From: Cyanobium sp. NIES-981
GTDB taxonomy: Bacteria; Cyanobacteriota; Cyanobacteriia; PCC-6307; Cyanobiaceae
DNA length: 57,046 bases
Reading direction: 5' to 3'
Assembly: GCA_945896675.1 (NCBI GenBank)
Contig: CAMDEM010000014.1
Location: 1 to 57,046, forward strand
Shown: piece after piece, positions 34,689-43,496 of the stretch
Numbering within the stretch: position 1 is the stretch's first letter
Layout: each line of letters begins with the position of its first letter
The notes under the pieces: generated by a model
Seen by the model: the letters and a program-made list of their open reading frames with translations, nothing else
The model's database searches: none
What the model was told of the DNA's origin: nothing
Program-made: the position numbers and the translations under genes

Positions 34689-35246
34689 ATGTCCCGACCT
34701 AGCCGTGATGGCCGTGCCATGAAAACCCTTGTAGCAACCGTAGCAGCGGCAGCTGTAGTCACAACCGCTCTGATCACAACCGAGCTGGCATCACCGGGCT
34801 TGGCAGCCCCCCCCGCCAAACCCCAGCCATCTCCCCCGCCCCAAACCTTGCCGCTGGATGCCCAGTGGTGCCTTGGCGATGCCGGGACTGGGCCCTGCAT
34901 CCTGCTAGAAGTGGCCCGCACCGCCCAGCAGCAGATGTGGGGCCTGCAATTGCGCCCGGCGCTGCCGGCCCTGCGGGGCATGCTCTTTCCCTTCACGCCG
35001 GCCCAGCCGGTGAAGTTCTGGATGCACCGCACCCCAGCCCCCCTGGACATGGTGTTTGTGCGCAGCGGCCAAGTGATTGCCGTGGAGGCCAACGTGCCCC
35101 CCTGCATGCACCTGCCCTGCCGCAGCTACGGCCCCGATGGCGCCGTGGATGGGGTGATCGAGCTGGGAGCTGGCCAAAGCCAGGCCCTCGGCATCAAGGC
35201 AGGCAGGGCGGTGCTGATTCGCCCCGCAACAGCACCACGGGGTTAA
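34689..35246 (+). CDS. DUF192 family secreted protein
   Basis: A 185-residue protein (175 if started at ATG 34719, which gives a cleaner signal peptide: 'MKTLVATVAAAAVVTTALI' then 'GLAAPP'). After a Pro-rich linker comes the DUF192 domain with 'ARTAQQQMWGLQLRPAL', 'GMLFPF', 'KFWMHRTPAPLDMVFV' and 'EANVPPC'. DUF192 proteins are small beta-rich periplasmic or extracellular proteins of unknown function. Its 3' end overlaps the convergent cbiET 3' end by 53 bp. Confidence 0.87.
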   Translation: MSRPSRDGRAMKTLVATVAAAAVVTTALITTELASPGLAAPPAKPQPSPPPQTLPLDAQWCLGDAGTGPCILLEVARTAQQQMWGLQLRPALPALRGMLFPFTPAQPVKFWMHRTPAPLDMVFVRSGQVIAVEANVPPCMHLPCRSYGPDGAVDGVIELGAGQSQALGIKAGRAVLIRPATAPRG

Positions 35247-36558
35247 GGGGCGCCAAGCGGGTGCCATCGGCCAAGGCCGCTCCGCGCCAGGCCTGCAGCT
35301 GGCCCACCCGCACGGCCAAACCGGCCTGCTCCAGCAGGGGCCGCAACTCCGCCAGGGCTTCGATAGTGGCCAAAGGGATCACCACCACTCCAGCCGGCCG
35401 AAGCCGCTGGAGCACCGTCTGAAGGATGGCGGCCCGATCTTTGCCGCCGCCGCCGATCACCACCCGATCCGGATCGGGCAGGGAGGCCAGGGCCTGGGGG
35501 GCGCGGCCCTCGGCGATGGCGGCAGGGTGCACCCCAAGGCGTTCCGCATTGGCAGCAATCAGCCCCGCCGAACCACCGCGGGATTCCAGGGCAAACAACT
35601 GCAAGGCCGGGCGCAGGCGCAGGGCCTCGAGGCCAATGCTGCCCACCCCCGCCCCGATATCCCAGAGCACGCCCCCTGCCGGCAGCGCCAACTCCGCCAG
35701 CACCTGGATGCGCACCTCGCGCTTGGTCATCAGGCCAGGCCGGTCGTCGTGCTGCAGGTAGAGGCCATCGTCGAGGCCAAACAGGGGCAAGCTCTCCGGG
35801 GGGAGGGGCGCAGGCGTTTCGGCCAACAGCACCACCAGATGCAGGGGATCGAGGTCGGCCGGGATGGGGGCCGCGGGATCAAGCAGCTGGACCCGCTCCT
35901 GGGGATGGCCGAGCCGCTCACACAGCCAAAAGCCGTAGGCCGCCTCCAGGCCGGAGGCCCGCAGCATCCGGCGCACCTCCTCGGCACCACCACGCCCGGG
36001 ATCGGTCAACACCGCAAGGGCCGTCGGGCGTTTCTGCAACGCCGCCGCCAGGGGCTCGGGATCGCGGCCATGCAGGCTCACCCAACTGGCGTCCTGCCAG
36101 GGCCGGCCGAGGCGGGCAAAGGCCAGCTGCAGGGAGCTGGGGGCTGGGTAAAAACGCAATTGGCCGGGGGAAAAGTGCTGCAGCAGCAGCCGGCCGATGC
36201 CAAACCAGAGGGGGTCGCCGCTGGCGAGCAGCACCGCGGAGCGCCCCGCCGCCAGGGCCTCCCCCACCGGGCCAACGATCTGATCAGGCCTATCGCTGGC
36301 CAGCAGCTCGGGGCAGGAGTCCTGGGCTGGCAACCGGCCGGCCGCCTGCTCGGCCTGCCACCAGGGGGCCACCTCCGCCAACAGCCGCTTCGGTGCCACC
36401 AGCAGCTGGGCCCCGCGCAGCAGCTCCAATCGGCTGGGAGCCAGGCCTGCCAAGCCACCGGCGTCGGTGCCGATCACCACCAGCACCCCAACCTCGTTTG
36501 CTGTCGCCGTGCTTGGTGCCGCCGTGCTGCCCAGATGGTTCATTAACGCTGGAGCCAT
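35194..36558 (-). CDS. cobL: Precorrin-6Y / cobalt-precorrin C5,C15-methyltransferase (decarboxylating), CbiET fusion
   Basis: A fused corrin-ring enzyme of about 454 residues. The N-terminal half is a CbiE-type tetrapyrrole methylase ('VVIGTDAGGLAGLAP', 'VLLASGDPLWFGIGRLLLQ'), which methylates C5. The C-terminal half is a CbiT-type methyltransferase with SAM motif 'VLWDIGAGVGSIGLEALRL', which methylates C15 and removes the acetate carboxylate. Together with cobQ at 8225-9826 it shows de novo B12/pseudo-B12 synthesis. ATG 36558 is chosen; an upstream in-frame GTG would add 20 unlikely residues. It diverges from the SDR gene. Confidence 0.93.
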   Translation of the reverse strand: MAPALMNHLGSTAAPSTATANEVGVLVVIGTDAGGLAGLAPSRLELLRGAQLLVAPKRLLAEVAPWWQAEQAAGRLPAQDSCPELLASDRPDQIVGPVGEALAAGRSAVLLASGDPLWFGIGRLLLQHFSPGQLRFYPAPSSLQLAFARLGRPWQDASWVSLHGRDPEPLAAALQKRPTALAVLTDPGRGGAEEVRRMLRASGLEAAYGFWLCERLGHPQERVQLLDPAAPIPADLDPLHLVVLLAETPAPLPPESLPLFGLDDGLYLQHDDRPGLMTKREVRIQVLAELALPAGGVLWDIGAGVGSIGLEALRLRPALQLFALESRGGSAGLIAANAERLGVHPAAIAEGRAPQALASLPDPDRVVIGGGGKDRAAILQTVLQRLRPAGVVVIPLATIEALAELRPLLEQAGLAVRVGQLQAWRGAALADGTRLAPLNPVVLLRGESAPPCLP

Positions 36559-36620
36559 GATGCTCAGTCGACCGACCCATCCGCCCGGGCCCGAGCCTGG
36601 CCATCGCGAAGCCTCCACCT

Positions 36621-37286
36621 GTGAAGACGTTTCTGATTACCGGTGCCAACCGGGGCATTGGTCTGGAGTACTGCCGCCAACTGCAGGAGCGGGGGGAACG
36701 GGTCATTGCCGTGTGTCGCACTCCTTCGCCTGAGCTGGAGACTTTGGGCGTGCGGATTGAAGCCGGAGTCGACATGACCAAAGATGCCGCCATGGCCTCC
36801 CTGGTGGAGCGGCTGGACGGCTTACACCTCGATGGGCTGATCCTCAACGCCGGCATCCTGGAAAGCACGGGCCTGGAGGATCCCAAGACCGAGAGCCTGC
36901 GCCGGCAGTTCGAGGTGAATGCCCTGGGCCCGTTGCGACTCACCCATGCCCTCCTACCTCAGCTACGGAACGGCTCCAAGCTGATCCTGATGACCAGCCG
37001 CATGGGTTCAATCGATGACAACAGCTCTGGCGGGTCCTATGGCTACCGCATGTCGAAGGTGGCCCTGAACATGGCCGGCAAATCGCTGGCCATCGACCTG
37101 CAATCCCGCGGCATCGCCGTAGCGATCCTGCACCCCGGATTGGTGCGCACCCGCATGGTCAACTTCAACCCCCAGGGAATCAGCCCCGCCGAGGCGGTGC
37201 TGGGACTGCTGGCTCGCATCGACGCCCTGACCCTGGAGAACTCCGGCAGCTTCTGGCATGCCAACGGCGAGGTCTTGCCCTGGTGA
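36621..37286 (+). CDS. Short-chain dehydrogenase/reductase
   Basis: A 221-residue SDR. The cofactor loop 'TGANRGIGLEYC' is at residues 7-18, 'LILNAGILES' follows (the NAG motif), the catalytic Ser lies in 'LMTSRMGSIDDNSSGG', and Tyr-x-x-x-Lys is 'YRMSK'. 'HPGLVRTRM' follows the active site. The basic residue in the loop suggests NADP(H) preference. It resembles cyanobacterial C-factor-like/sniffer-type SDRs. The start is GTG 36621. It converges on the GH57 gene; the substrate is unknown. Confidence 0.88.
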   Translation: MKTFLITGANRGIGLEYCRQLQERGERVIAVCRTPSPELETLGVRIEAGVDMTKDAAMASLVERLDGLHLDGLILNAGILESTGLEDPKTESLRRQFEVNALGPLRLTHALLPQLRNGSKLILMTSRMGSIDDNSSGGSYGYRMSKVALNMAGKSLAIDLQSRGIAVAILHPGLVRTRMVNFNPQGISPAEAVLGLLARIDALTLENSGSFWHANGEVLPW

Positions 37287-37311
37287 GCCCGAACACGTTG
37301 ATGACTGGGAC

Positions 37312-38799
37312 TCAGCAACCCTCCAGGCAGGCCAGCCCACGCCGGTGGATCTCGGTGGCGTAATCGGTCCAGCTGCCCTGCCCCCAATAGCGGAAGCAGC
37401 TGGTTTCCAACAGCAGCAGGTGCAACAGCGCCCGCTGGTAGGGCTCGCCCTGGGTCACCGTGGGATCGGCCGCCACCAGGGGGTCGAAGCGCTGGTGAAA
37501 GGCGGCGCTCAAGCTGGCCATCGGCTCGAGCACGTTGGCGTAGCCCTCCACCCAGCTGAGGTTGTTGGTCCAGGAGGCCCCGGCCATGGAGAAGGAGGGA
37601 TCGTTGCGCTGGAGCTCAGCGATGGCGGCTTCCACCGATTCCGGGGTGGGTTGGCTACCCACCTGGTGCCACAGCTTGTGTTGCTGCACCGCCTGAATCG
37701 GCGGGAAATCGCCGGGCTCCACGCCAGCGGCCTCCAGCAACTCGAGATATTCGGTGCCGTTAATCGCAACCGTTTTGGGGTTGGCAACCGCGCCCCCTGA
37801 TCCGCCCTGGGCGGCGATGGTCTGGGAGGCGATGCGCTGGTGAGCCTGGATGAAGGCCTGGGGGAATTCATTCATCATCACGCCGCCGTTTTCCCCGTCG
37901 GCAATCTGGGCAACGATCGCCGGAATGGTGCGGCTGCCCAGGGCCACCGGGCCGCGCCCGAGGGCTTCGTAACAGGGCTGCATCTGGCCCACCAGCTTGG
38001 TGTCGGAGCCCTGGGTTTTGATCAGCGCAGTGATGGTGACGCTCTCCCCGCTGGAGTTGCGGGCCACCAGTTGGCAGGGGCCGTACTTCTGGTCGTCCCG
38101 CAGGCTGCTGCCATCGGGATTTTCAACGCTGTGTTCCTGCACCAGAAGCCAGCGGTAGCCGCACTCCTTAAGGGCCTTGACGAAGGCATAGAGCGTGTCG
38201 GGGTGGTTGGGCAGGTGCATCTCCGGTGGGGAGAAGCCCTTCACCCGCTGCAGGGCCTCTGGGCCAAAGAGGGCTGCGAAATGGTGCTGCCAAGCCAGGA
38301 TTTGCAGCTTCAGATCGGGGATCGGCGTGGAGGGTGCCACGGCGTGGCTCCAGAACGTTCCCAACCACTCCACATGGGGTTGCAGGCTGGGATCACAGGC
38401 GAGTTGCTTGAGGGCGTCGAGGATGTCGTGGCGGCCCATCTGCCCAAAGCCCCAGAGCAAATTGCCGGAGTAATCGAGCATGATCCGCGGATTGCAGCCG
38501 CCCTGGATCAGCTCAGGAATGATCTCGGCGAGGCGCTTGTAGCACTGGGCAAAGGGCTCGGCGTTGTGGTTGTCGCCCTCACCCGGGTGTTCAACCATGT
38601 ACTGCAGATGGGAGATCAGTTCTCCCTGGGCGCCGGCTGGAATCGTGGGCTGGTGCATGTGCAGGGCACAGGCAAAGCACGCACTGATTTGCTCCAGCTG
38701 GAGATTGGTGTGGGGCAGAAATACCGGCTGGTCCTGCTGCACCAGGGCCAGGATCTCGGCCTCGCGGCCGGCAATAGGTGGCAGGGTTGGGTGGCTCAT
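37312..38799 (-). CDS. Glycoside hydrolase family 57-like protein
   Basis: About 495 residues. The N-terminal 'ACALHMHQP' matches the first conserved block of GH57 (alpha-amylase / glucanotransferase type), and 'VKGFSPPEMHLPNHPDTLYA' matches the block that carries the catalytic Glu. 'NLLWGFGQMGRHDILDALK' and 'ADGENGGVMMNEFPQAF' are other recognisable parts. GH57 enzymes act on alpha-glucans, but substrate and even activity here are not established. ATG 38799 is chosen because the homologous region starts soon after 'MSHPTLPPIAG'. It diverges from a small gene and a GH116 enzyme, forming a sugar-hydrolase cluster. Confidence 0.85.
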   Translation of the reverse strand: MSHPTLPPIAGREAEILALVQQDQPVFLPHTNLQLEQISACFACALHMHQPTIPAGAQGELISHLQYMVEHPGEGDNHNAEPFAQCYKRLAEIIPELIQGGCNPRIMLDYSGNLLWGFGQMGRHDILDALKQLACDPSLQPHVEWLGTFWSHAVAPSTPIPDLKLQILAWQHHFAALFGPEALQRVKGFSPPEMHLPNHPDTLYAFVKALKECGYRWLLVQEHSVENPDGSSLRDDQKYGPCQLVARNSSGESVTITALIKTQGSDTKLVGQMQPCYEALGRGPVALGSRTIPAIVAQIADGENGGVMMNEFPQAFIQAHQRIASQTIAAQGGSGGAVANPKTVAINGTEYLELLEAAGVEPGDFPPIQAVQQHKLWHQVGSQPTPESVEAAIAELQRNDPSFSMAGASWTNNLSWVEGYANVLEPMASLSAAFHQRFDPLVAADPTVTQGEPYQRALLHLLLLETSCFRYWGQGSWTDYATEIHRRGLACLEGC

Positions 38800-38872
38800 T
38801 ACTGACCTGGGCTTACCCCTGACCTTGGACCATCGGGAGCCCTGCGTGGCACTCCAACGATGATGGTGGTCC

Positions 38873-39136
38873 ATGACCAGCGCCTGCCCCACCATGGTTG
38901 ATCGCCGCCAGCGCATCCATGACTTAGTGCTTGCCCTGCTGGCCAAGCAGAACGACCTCGAACTCCTCGCCGGCGACGGCAGCGGGCTGCCCGGCGGCGA
39001 TGCCAGCAACTGGATCGAGCGCAACCGCCGGGTTGTGCAGCGCTACCAGGCCCTGGTGCGCTCCGCCGTCACCCTGGATGCCCTGGTGGACCAGGAGGTG
39101 AACGGCAGCTTCCAGGCCCATGCCAGCAACCTCTGA
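38873..39136 (+). CDS. Small hypothetical protein, 87 residues
   Basis: Not recognised. A soluble, helical protein with 'RIHDLVLALLAKQNDLELL', a Gly/Asp-rich turn and 'WIERNRRVVQRYQALVRSAV'. A start at ATG 38894 ('MVDRRQRIHDL') would give 80 residues. It lies between GH57 (divergent) and GH116 (28 bp downstream, same strand), so co-transcription with GH116 is likely. A similar opening 'MVDRR' occurs in the unrelated-looking gene at 56697. Codon use is normal for the region. Confidence 0.65.
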   Translation: MTSACPTMVDRRQRIHDLVLALLAKQNDLELLAGDGSGLPGGDASNWIERNRRVVQRYQALVRSAVTLDALVDQEVNGSFQAHASNL

Positions 39137-39163
39137 CAAGCTGGGCAAACCTTTTTGGGCCCT

Positions 39164-41725
39164 ATGGCGCGCTCCGGCCTCTCCGCCTTGAAATCGCAGT
39201 TGCTGGGCAAAGGATCCGGGGGAGCAGGTTCCAGCTCCTGGCAGGCCCCAACCGCCAGTTGGCAGCGCCCCATCGGCTTGGGCTGGGAGAAGCCCTACAC
39301 GGTGCGCTATGCCAGCAACCTGGACGACGGTGCCAACCACGGCATGCCCCTGGGAGGCTTTGGGGCCGGCTGCATCGGCCGGGCGCCGGATGGCAACTTC
39401 AACCTCTGGCACCTCGATGGCGGTGAGCACTGGTTTGGGGTGATCCCCGATTGTCAATTCGCTTTGTTTGAAAGCAACGGCCAAACCAGCCGGGCCCATG
39501 CCCTGGCGGTGAAGCCGCAAGCCGATGCCTCCAGGCCTGGCAGCGGCGAACCCCTCAGCAGCTGGGATTGGTATCCCGCCAGCAGCACCGACAGCGACGG
39601 CAAGCTCCGCAGCACCGGCACCTACGCCGCCCGCTACCCGATCAGCAGCACCAATTACAGCGGCGTGTTCGCTGCCGAGGTGCGCTGTGAGGCCTTCAGC
39701 CCGATCCTGCCTGGGGATTACCGGCGCACCAGCTATCCGGTGGCGGTGTTCCGCTGGACCCTCCACAACCCCACCACCAAGCCCCTCGATCTGTCGCTCT
39801 TGCTGAGCTGGCGCAACACCACGGGCTGGTTCACCAACACCGACCCCGCCGCCGCCGTTCACTTCCGCGACGACGGCAGCCCCGAGCACAACTACGTGCC
39901 GGCGGTGGGAGCAACGGCCGGCCAAAGCAACCGCTGGCTGGACCAGGCCGGCCTCAAGGGCATTCTTTTGGAGGGCCAGCGCTCCGCCCCTGTCGATGAA
40001 GGCCAGGGCCAGTGGTGCATCGCCACCGGCGAAAACCTGGCGGGATCAGCGGGCTGCATCCCCGAGGTGCTGCGCTGCAGCCGCTGGAATCCCAGTGGCG
40101 ATGGCAGCGAAATCTGGGCCCCCTTTGCCCGCGATGGCTCGATCCCCAACAGCAACGACAGCCGCAGCAGTGGCGACGCCGATCCAGCCAGCGCCGCCCT
40201 GGCGGTGCGCTGCCAGCTGGCGCCGGGGGAAAGCCTGGAGATTCCCCTGGTGATCAGCTGGGATTTGCCGGTGACGGCCTTTGCCACCGGCACCCGGGCC
40301 CTGCGCCGCTACACCGATTTCTTTGGGGCCGATGGCAACCAGGCCGGGGCCATCGCCGCCGAAGCCCTCACCGATTGGCGCCCCTGGCGTGATGCGATCG
40401 ACACCTGGCAACAGCCGGTGCTGGAGCGCAACGATTTGGCCGAGCCCCTGCGCATGGCCCTCTTCAATGAGCTCTACGACCTGGCCAGCGGCGGCAGCCT
40501 CTGGACCGCCGCCTCCCACGCCGATCCGGTGGGTCAGTTCGGCGTGCTCGAGTGCCTGGATTACGCCTGGTACGAGAGCCTCGATGTGCGGCTCTATGGC
40601 TCCTTTGCCCTGCTGCAGCTCTGGCCCGAGCTCGATAAGGCGGTGCTGCGCAGCTTTGCCCGGGCCATCCCCGCGGCCGATGCCACACCGCGGCCGATTG
40701 GCTGGTATTTCACCCAGGGCAAGGGCCGGGTGGAGGCCGCCCGCAAGGTCGCCGGTGCCACGCCCCACGATTTGGGCGCCCCCAACGAACGGCCCTTTGA
40801 AGCCACCAATTACACCGCCTATCAAGACTGCAACCTCTGGAAAGACCTGGCCAGCGACTTCGTGTTGCAGGTTTGGCGCACCTTCAAGCTCGCCCCAAAC
40901 GGCGAAGACCTGCGCTTTTTGGCCGACTGCTGGCCGGCCTCGGTGGAAGCCCTGCGCTATTTGAAGCGCTTTGATGCCAACAACGACGGCCTGCCCGATA
41001 ACGGCGGTGCCCCCGACCAAACCTTCGACGACTGGCCGCTGAAGGGGGTGAGTGCCTACTGCGGCGCCCTTTGGATCGCGGCCCTGGAAGCGGCCTTGGC
41101 CATGGCCCAACGGCTGCAACTGGAACTGGGGGTCGACACCTCCGGGGAGCAGCGGGAATTTGGCGGCTGGCTCGAGCAATCCCGGACCAATTTTGATGTC
41201 CTGCTCTGGAACGGTGAGTACTACAAGATCGATGCCGAAAGCGGCACCCCCTTGGTGATGGCCGACCAGCTCTGCGGCGATTTCTATGCCCGCCTGCTGG
41301 GGCTCCCAGCGGTGGTGGCCGACGATCGCGCCCTCTCCTCCCTACAGGCCGTGAAAGAAGCCTGCTTCCTGGGCTTCAAGGGCGGCAGCTTGGGGGTGGC
41401 CAATGGCCTGCGCCGGGACGGCACCCCCCTCGATCCCAACGGCACCCACCCCCTGGAGGTGTGGACCGGAATCAACTTCGGCCTGGCCGCCTACTACCGG
41501 CTGATGGGCGATGCCCCTACGGCCTTCGCGATCACCGGGGCGGTGGTGAACCAGGTGTACGAGGGCGGGTTGCAGTTCCGCACCCCGGAAGCGATCACCG
41601 CCGTGAACACCTTCCGCGCCTGCCATTACCTGCGGGCCATGGCGATTTGGGCCCTCTGGGCCACCCACACCGATTGGCAGCCGATCCCCGGGGCCGAGCG
41701 AAGCGCCCTGGCCAGCCAGCCATGA
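39164..41725 (+). CDS. Glycoside hydrolase family 116 (non-lysosomal glucosylceramidase-type)
   Basis: A ~853-residue protein of the GBA2-like family, beta-glucosidases/glucosylceramidases. The N-terminal beta domain has 'GMPLGGFGAGCIGRAPDGNF' and 'WHLDGGEHW'. The (alpha/alpha)6 catalytic domain has the nucleophile-bearing 'GVLECLDYAWYESLDVRLYG' and the acid/base Asp region 'GAPDQTFDDWPLKGVSAYCG'. No signal peptide is evident. Cyanobacteria lack typical glucosylceramides, so a glucolipid, sterol-like glucoside or compatible-solute glucoside substrate is possible. ATG 39164 is chosen over TTG 39155. The stop overlaps the next start (ATGA). Confidence 0.9.
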   Translation: MARSGLSALKSQLLGKGSGGAGSSSWQAPTASWQRPIGLGWEKPYTVRYASNLDDGANHGMPLGGFGAGCIGRAPDGNFNLWHLDGGEHWFGVIPDCQFALFESNGQTSRAHALAVKPQADASRPGSGEPLSSWDWYPASSTDSDGKLRSTGTYAARYPISSTNYSGVFAAEVRCEAFSPILPGDYRRTSYPVAVFRWTLHNPTTKPLDLSLLLSWRNTTGWFTNTDPAAAVHFRDDGSPEHNYVPAVGATAGQSNRWLDQAGLKGILLEGQRSAPVDEGQGQWCIATGENLAGSAGCIPEVLRCSRWNPSGDGSEIWAPFARDGSIPNSNDSRSSGDADPASAALAVRCQLAPGESLEIPLVISWDLPVTAFATGTRALRRYTDFFGADGNQAGAIAAEALTDWRPWRDAIDTWQQPVLERNDLAEPLRMALFNELYDLASGGSLWTAASHADPVGQFGVLECLDYAWYESLDVRLYGSFALLQLWPELDKAVLRSFARAIPAADATPRPIGWYFTQGKGRVEAARKVAGATPHDLGAPNERPFEATNYTAYQDCNLWKDLASDFVLQVWRTFKLAPNGEDLRFLADCWPASVEALRYLKRFDANNDGLPDNGGAPDQTFDDWPLKGVSAYCGALWIAALEAALAMAQRLQLELGVDTSGEQREFGGWLEQSRTNFDVLLWNGEYYKIDAESGTPLVMADQLCGDFYARLLGLPAVVADDRALSSLQAVKEACFLGFKGGSLGVANGLRRDGTPLDPNGTHPLEVWTGINFGLAAYYRLMGDAPTAFAITGAVVNQVYEGGLQFRTPEAITAVNTFRACHYLRAMAIWALWATHTDWQPIPGAERSALASQP

Positions 41726-42216
41726 ACAGTTTCCTCAAGCCCCTGCTGGGCCTGCTGGTGAGCCTCGTGCTGCTGGTGGCCATGCCCGCCGGGGCCCTGG
41801 CCCAGGTCCATGCCCACACCGAGGAGAACGGCCAAACCGTGGTGCGGAGCCTGGAGAGCCTGCGCGACCTCGACTACCAAAGCTGGCAGTTGGTGGCCTA
41901 CCGGGAAGGCCAACCTGGCGGCCCGCTGAGACTGCGCATCGTGGGATATCCGGGCAAGGTGCGCCTGGATCACCCCACGGCTTTGCAAGTGCAAAGCGGG
42001 CGCGGCCACTGGGATTTGGAAGACATCACCCTGGCCAATCCCCAGCTGGCTGGCGATGGCCGCGCCGCGACTGCCGAATTTGACCTCGCTCCGCTGCTCT
42101 CGGATCTCGAGCAGAACCGCCCCCTGCGCCTGGGCCTGCCTGGGGTGTTCGTGGAATTGCCCGTGCCGCCGTTTGTGGTGGCCGAATGGCGCAGCCTGCC
42201 CACGACAGCTGGCTGA
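41722..42216 (+). CDS. DUF3122 family secreted protein
   Basis: A 164-residue protein with a clear signal peptide ('MNSFLKPLLGLLVSLVLLVA', cleavage near 'GALAQ'). The mature part ('ESLRDLDYQSWQLVAYRE', 'LRLRIVGYPGKVRLDHPTAL') fits DUF3122, a picocyanobacterial/cyanobacterial group of unknown function. It starts in the GH116 stop codon (ATGA) and ends in a TGATG overlap with ribD, so all three are translationally coupled. A periplasmic or lumenal location is inferred. Confidence 0.82.
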   Translation: MNSFLKPLLGLLVSLVLLVAMPAGALAQVHAHTEENGQTVVRSLESLRDLDYQSWQLVAYREGQPGGPLRLRIVGYPGKVRLDHPTALQVQSGRGHWDLEDITLANPQLAGDGRAATAEFDLAPLLSDLEQNRPLRLGLPGVFVELPVPPFVVAEWRSLPTTAG

Positions 42217-43304
42217 TGCTTCCCACCCAAGCGCACCAGCTCTGGCGCCCCTGGATGCGGCGGGCCCTGCAATTGGCGGCCCTGGGTAGGGGGCGCACCA
42301 GCCCCAATCCCATGGTGGGGGCGGTGGTGCTCGATGCCGCCGGCCAGCTGGTGGGGGAAGGCTTCCATGGCCAGGCCGGAGGCCCCCACGCCGAAGTGGG
42401 GGCCCTACGCCAGGCGGGGGATCGGGCCCGGGGCGGCACCTTGGTGGTGACGCTGGAGCCCTGCTGCCACCACGGCCGCACCCCGCCCTGCAGCGAGGCG
42501 GTGATCGCGGCAGGCCTCCAGCAGGTGGTGATCGCCATGGCCGACCCCAACCCCCGGGTGGCAGGGGGCGGCATCGCCCAACTGCAAGCGGTCGGCATCG
42601 CCGTGATCCAAGGGGTGTGCGAAGCCGAAGCCCGCAGCCTCAACCGCGCCTTCCTGCACCGCCTGGCCACGGGGCGGCCCCGGGCCATCCTCAAGTGGGC
42701 CATGGGAGCCGATGGCCGTACGGCCCTCAGCAATGGCGCCAGCCAGTGGATTAGCGGCCCCGAAGCCCGCCGGTGGGTGCACCAGATGCGGAGCCAGTGC
42801 GATGCGGTGATCGTGGGCGGCGGCACGGTCCGCGCCGACAACCCCTTGCTCACCAGCCGCGGCCTGCGCAACCCCGAGCCCCTGCGGGTGGTGCTGAGCC
42901 GCAGCTTGGACCTACCCACCACCGCCCAGCTCTGGGATACGGCCCTGGCGCCAACGCTTGTGGCCCATGGCCCCCAGGCCGACCCCGCGGCCCGCGCCCG
43001 CCTCGGGCAACAGTGCCTTGAACTGCCCAGCTGCACGCCCAAGGCCCTGCTGGAAGCCCTGGCCGATCGCGGTTGCAACCAGGTGCTGTGGGAATGCGGC
43101 CCCGAGCTGGCGGCGAGCGCCCTGAAGGAAGGCTGCGTCCAGGAGATCGCCGCTGTGATCGCCCCCAAGCTGATGGGGGGGCTCCCGGCCCGCACCCCCT
43201 TGGGCGATCTGGGCTTCGAGCACATGGATCAGGTGCCCGGCTGGCAAGCCCTGGCGCCGGTGTCCCTGGGAACCGACCTGCTCTGGCGGTTGGAGCAGCC
43301 CTGA
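42216..43304 (+). CDS. ribD: Bifunctional riboflavin deaminase/reductase RibD
   Basis: Catalyses deamination and side-chain reduction of the pyrimidine intermediate in riboflavin synthesis. The N-terminal deaminase zinc site is formed by 'GGPHAEVGAL' and 'TLEPCCHHGRTPPC'. The C-terminal NADPH-dependent reductase contains 'RPRAILKWAMGADGRTAL' and 'DAVIVGGGTVRADNPLLTSR'. About 362 residues. ATG 42216 overlaps the preceding stop. A short membrane peptide gene follows 48 bp downstream. Confidence 0.95.
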   Translation: MLPTQAHQLWRPWMRRALQLAALGRGRTSPNPMVGAVVLDAAGQLVGEGFHGQAGGPHAEVGALRQAGDRARGGTLVVTLEPCCHHGRTPPCSEAVIAAGLQQVVIAMADPNPRVAGGGIAQLQAVGIAVIQGVCEAEARSLNRAFLHRLATGRPRAILKWAMGADGRTALSNGASQWISGPEARRWVHQMRSQCDAVIVGGGTVRADNPLLTSRGLRNPEPLRVVLSRSLDLPTTAQLWDTALAPTLVAHGPQADPAARARLGQQCLELPSCTPKALLEALADRGCNQVLWECGPELAASALKEGCVQEIAAVIAPKLMGGLPARTPLGDLGFEHMDQVPGWQALAPVSLGTDLLWRLEQP

Positions 43305-43352
43305 GCTGGGTACCCAAAGCCATCAAGATGGGGCCACCCCATTGGTGAAGCC

Positions 43353-43496
43353 GTGAAAGAAGTCAGCGCTATGGAGATCGTGCTGCGATCGGCGGCAAAG
43401 GTGGCGGCGGCCTCAGGAGTGGTCGCCGTACTGATCTGGGTGCTGTGGGTGATGCTCGATGTGAAGGGCCTGCAACCGGGATTCACCCTGCCGTGA
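43353..43496 (+). CDS. Very small single-span membrane protein, 41-47 residues
   Basis: A GTG start at 43353 (47 residues) or ATG 43371 (41 residues) opens a frame with one hydrophobic helix ('AASGVVAVLIWVLWVMLDV') and a short tail 'KGLQPGFTLP'. Its stop overlaps the GTG start of the DUF427 gene (GTGA), which supports a real coupled gene. No family is recognised. It lies in the ribD run and resembles the many unannotated small membrane proteins of cyanobacteria. Confidence 0.6.
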   Translation: MKEVSAMEIVLRSAAKVAAASGVVAVLIWVLWVMLDVKGLQPGFTLP

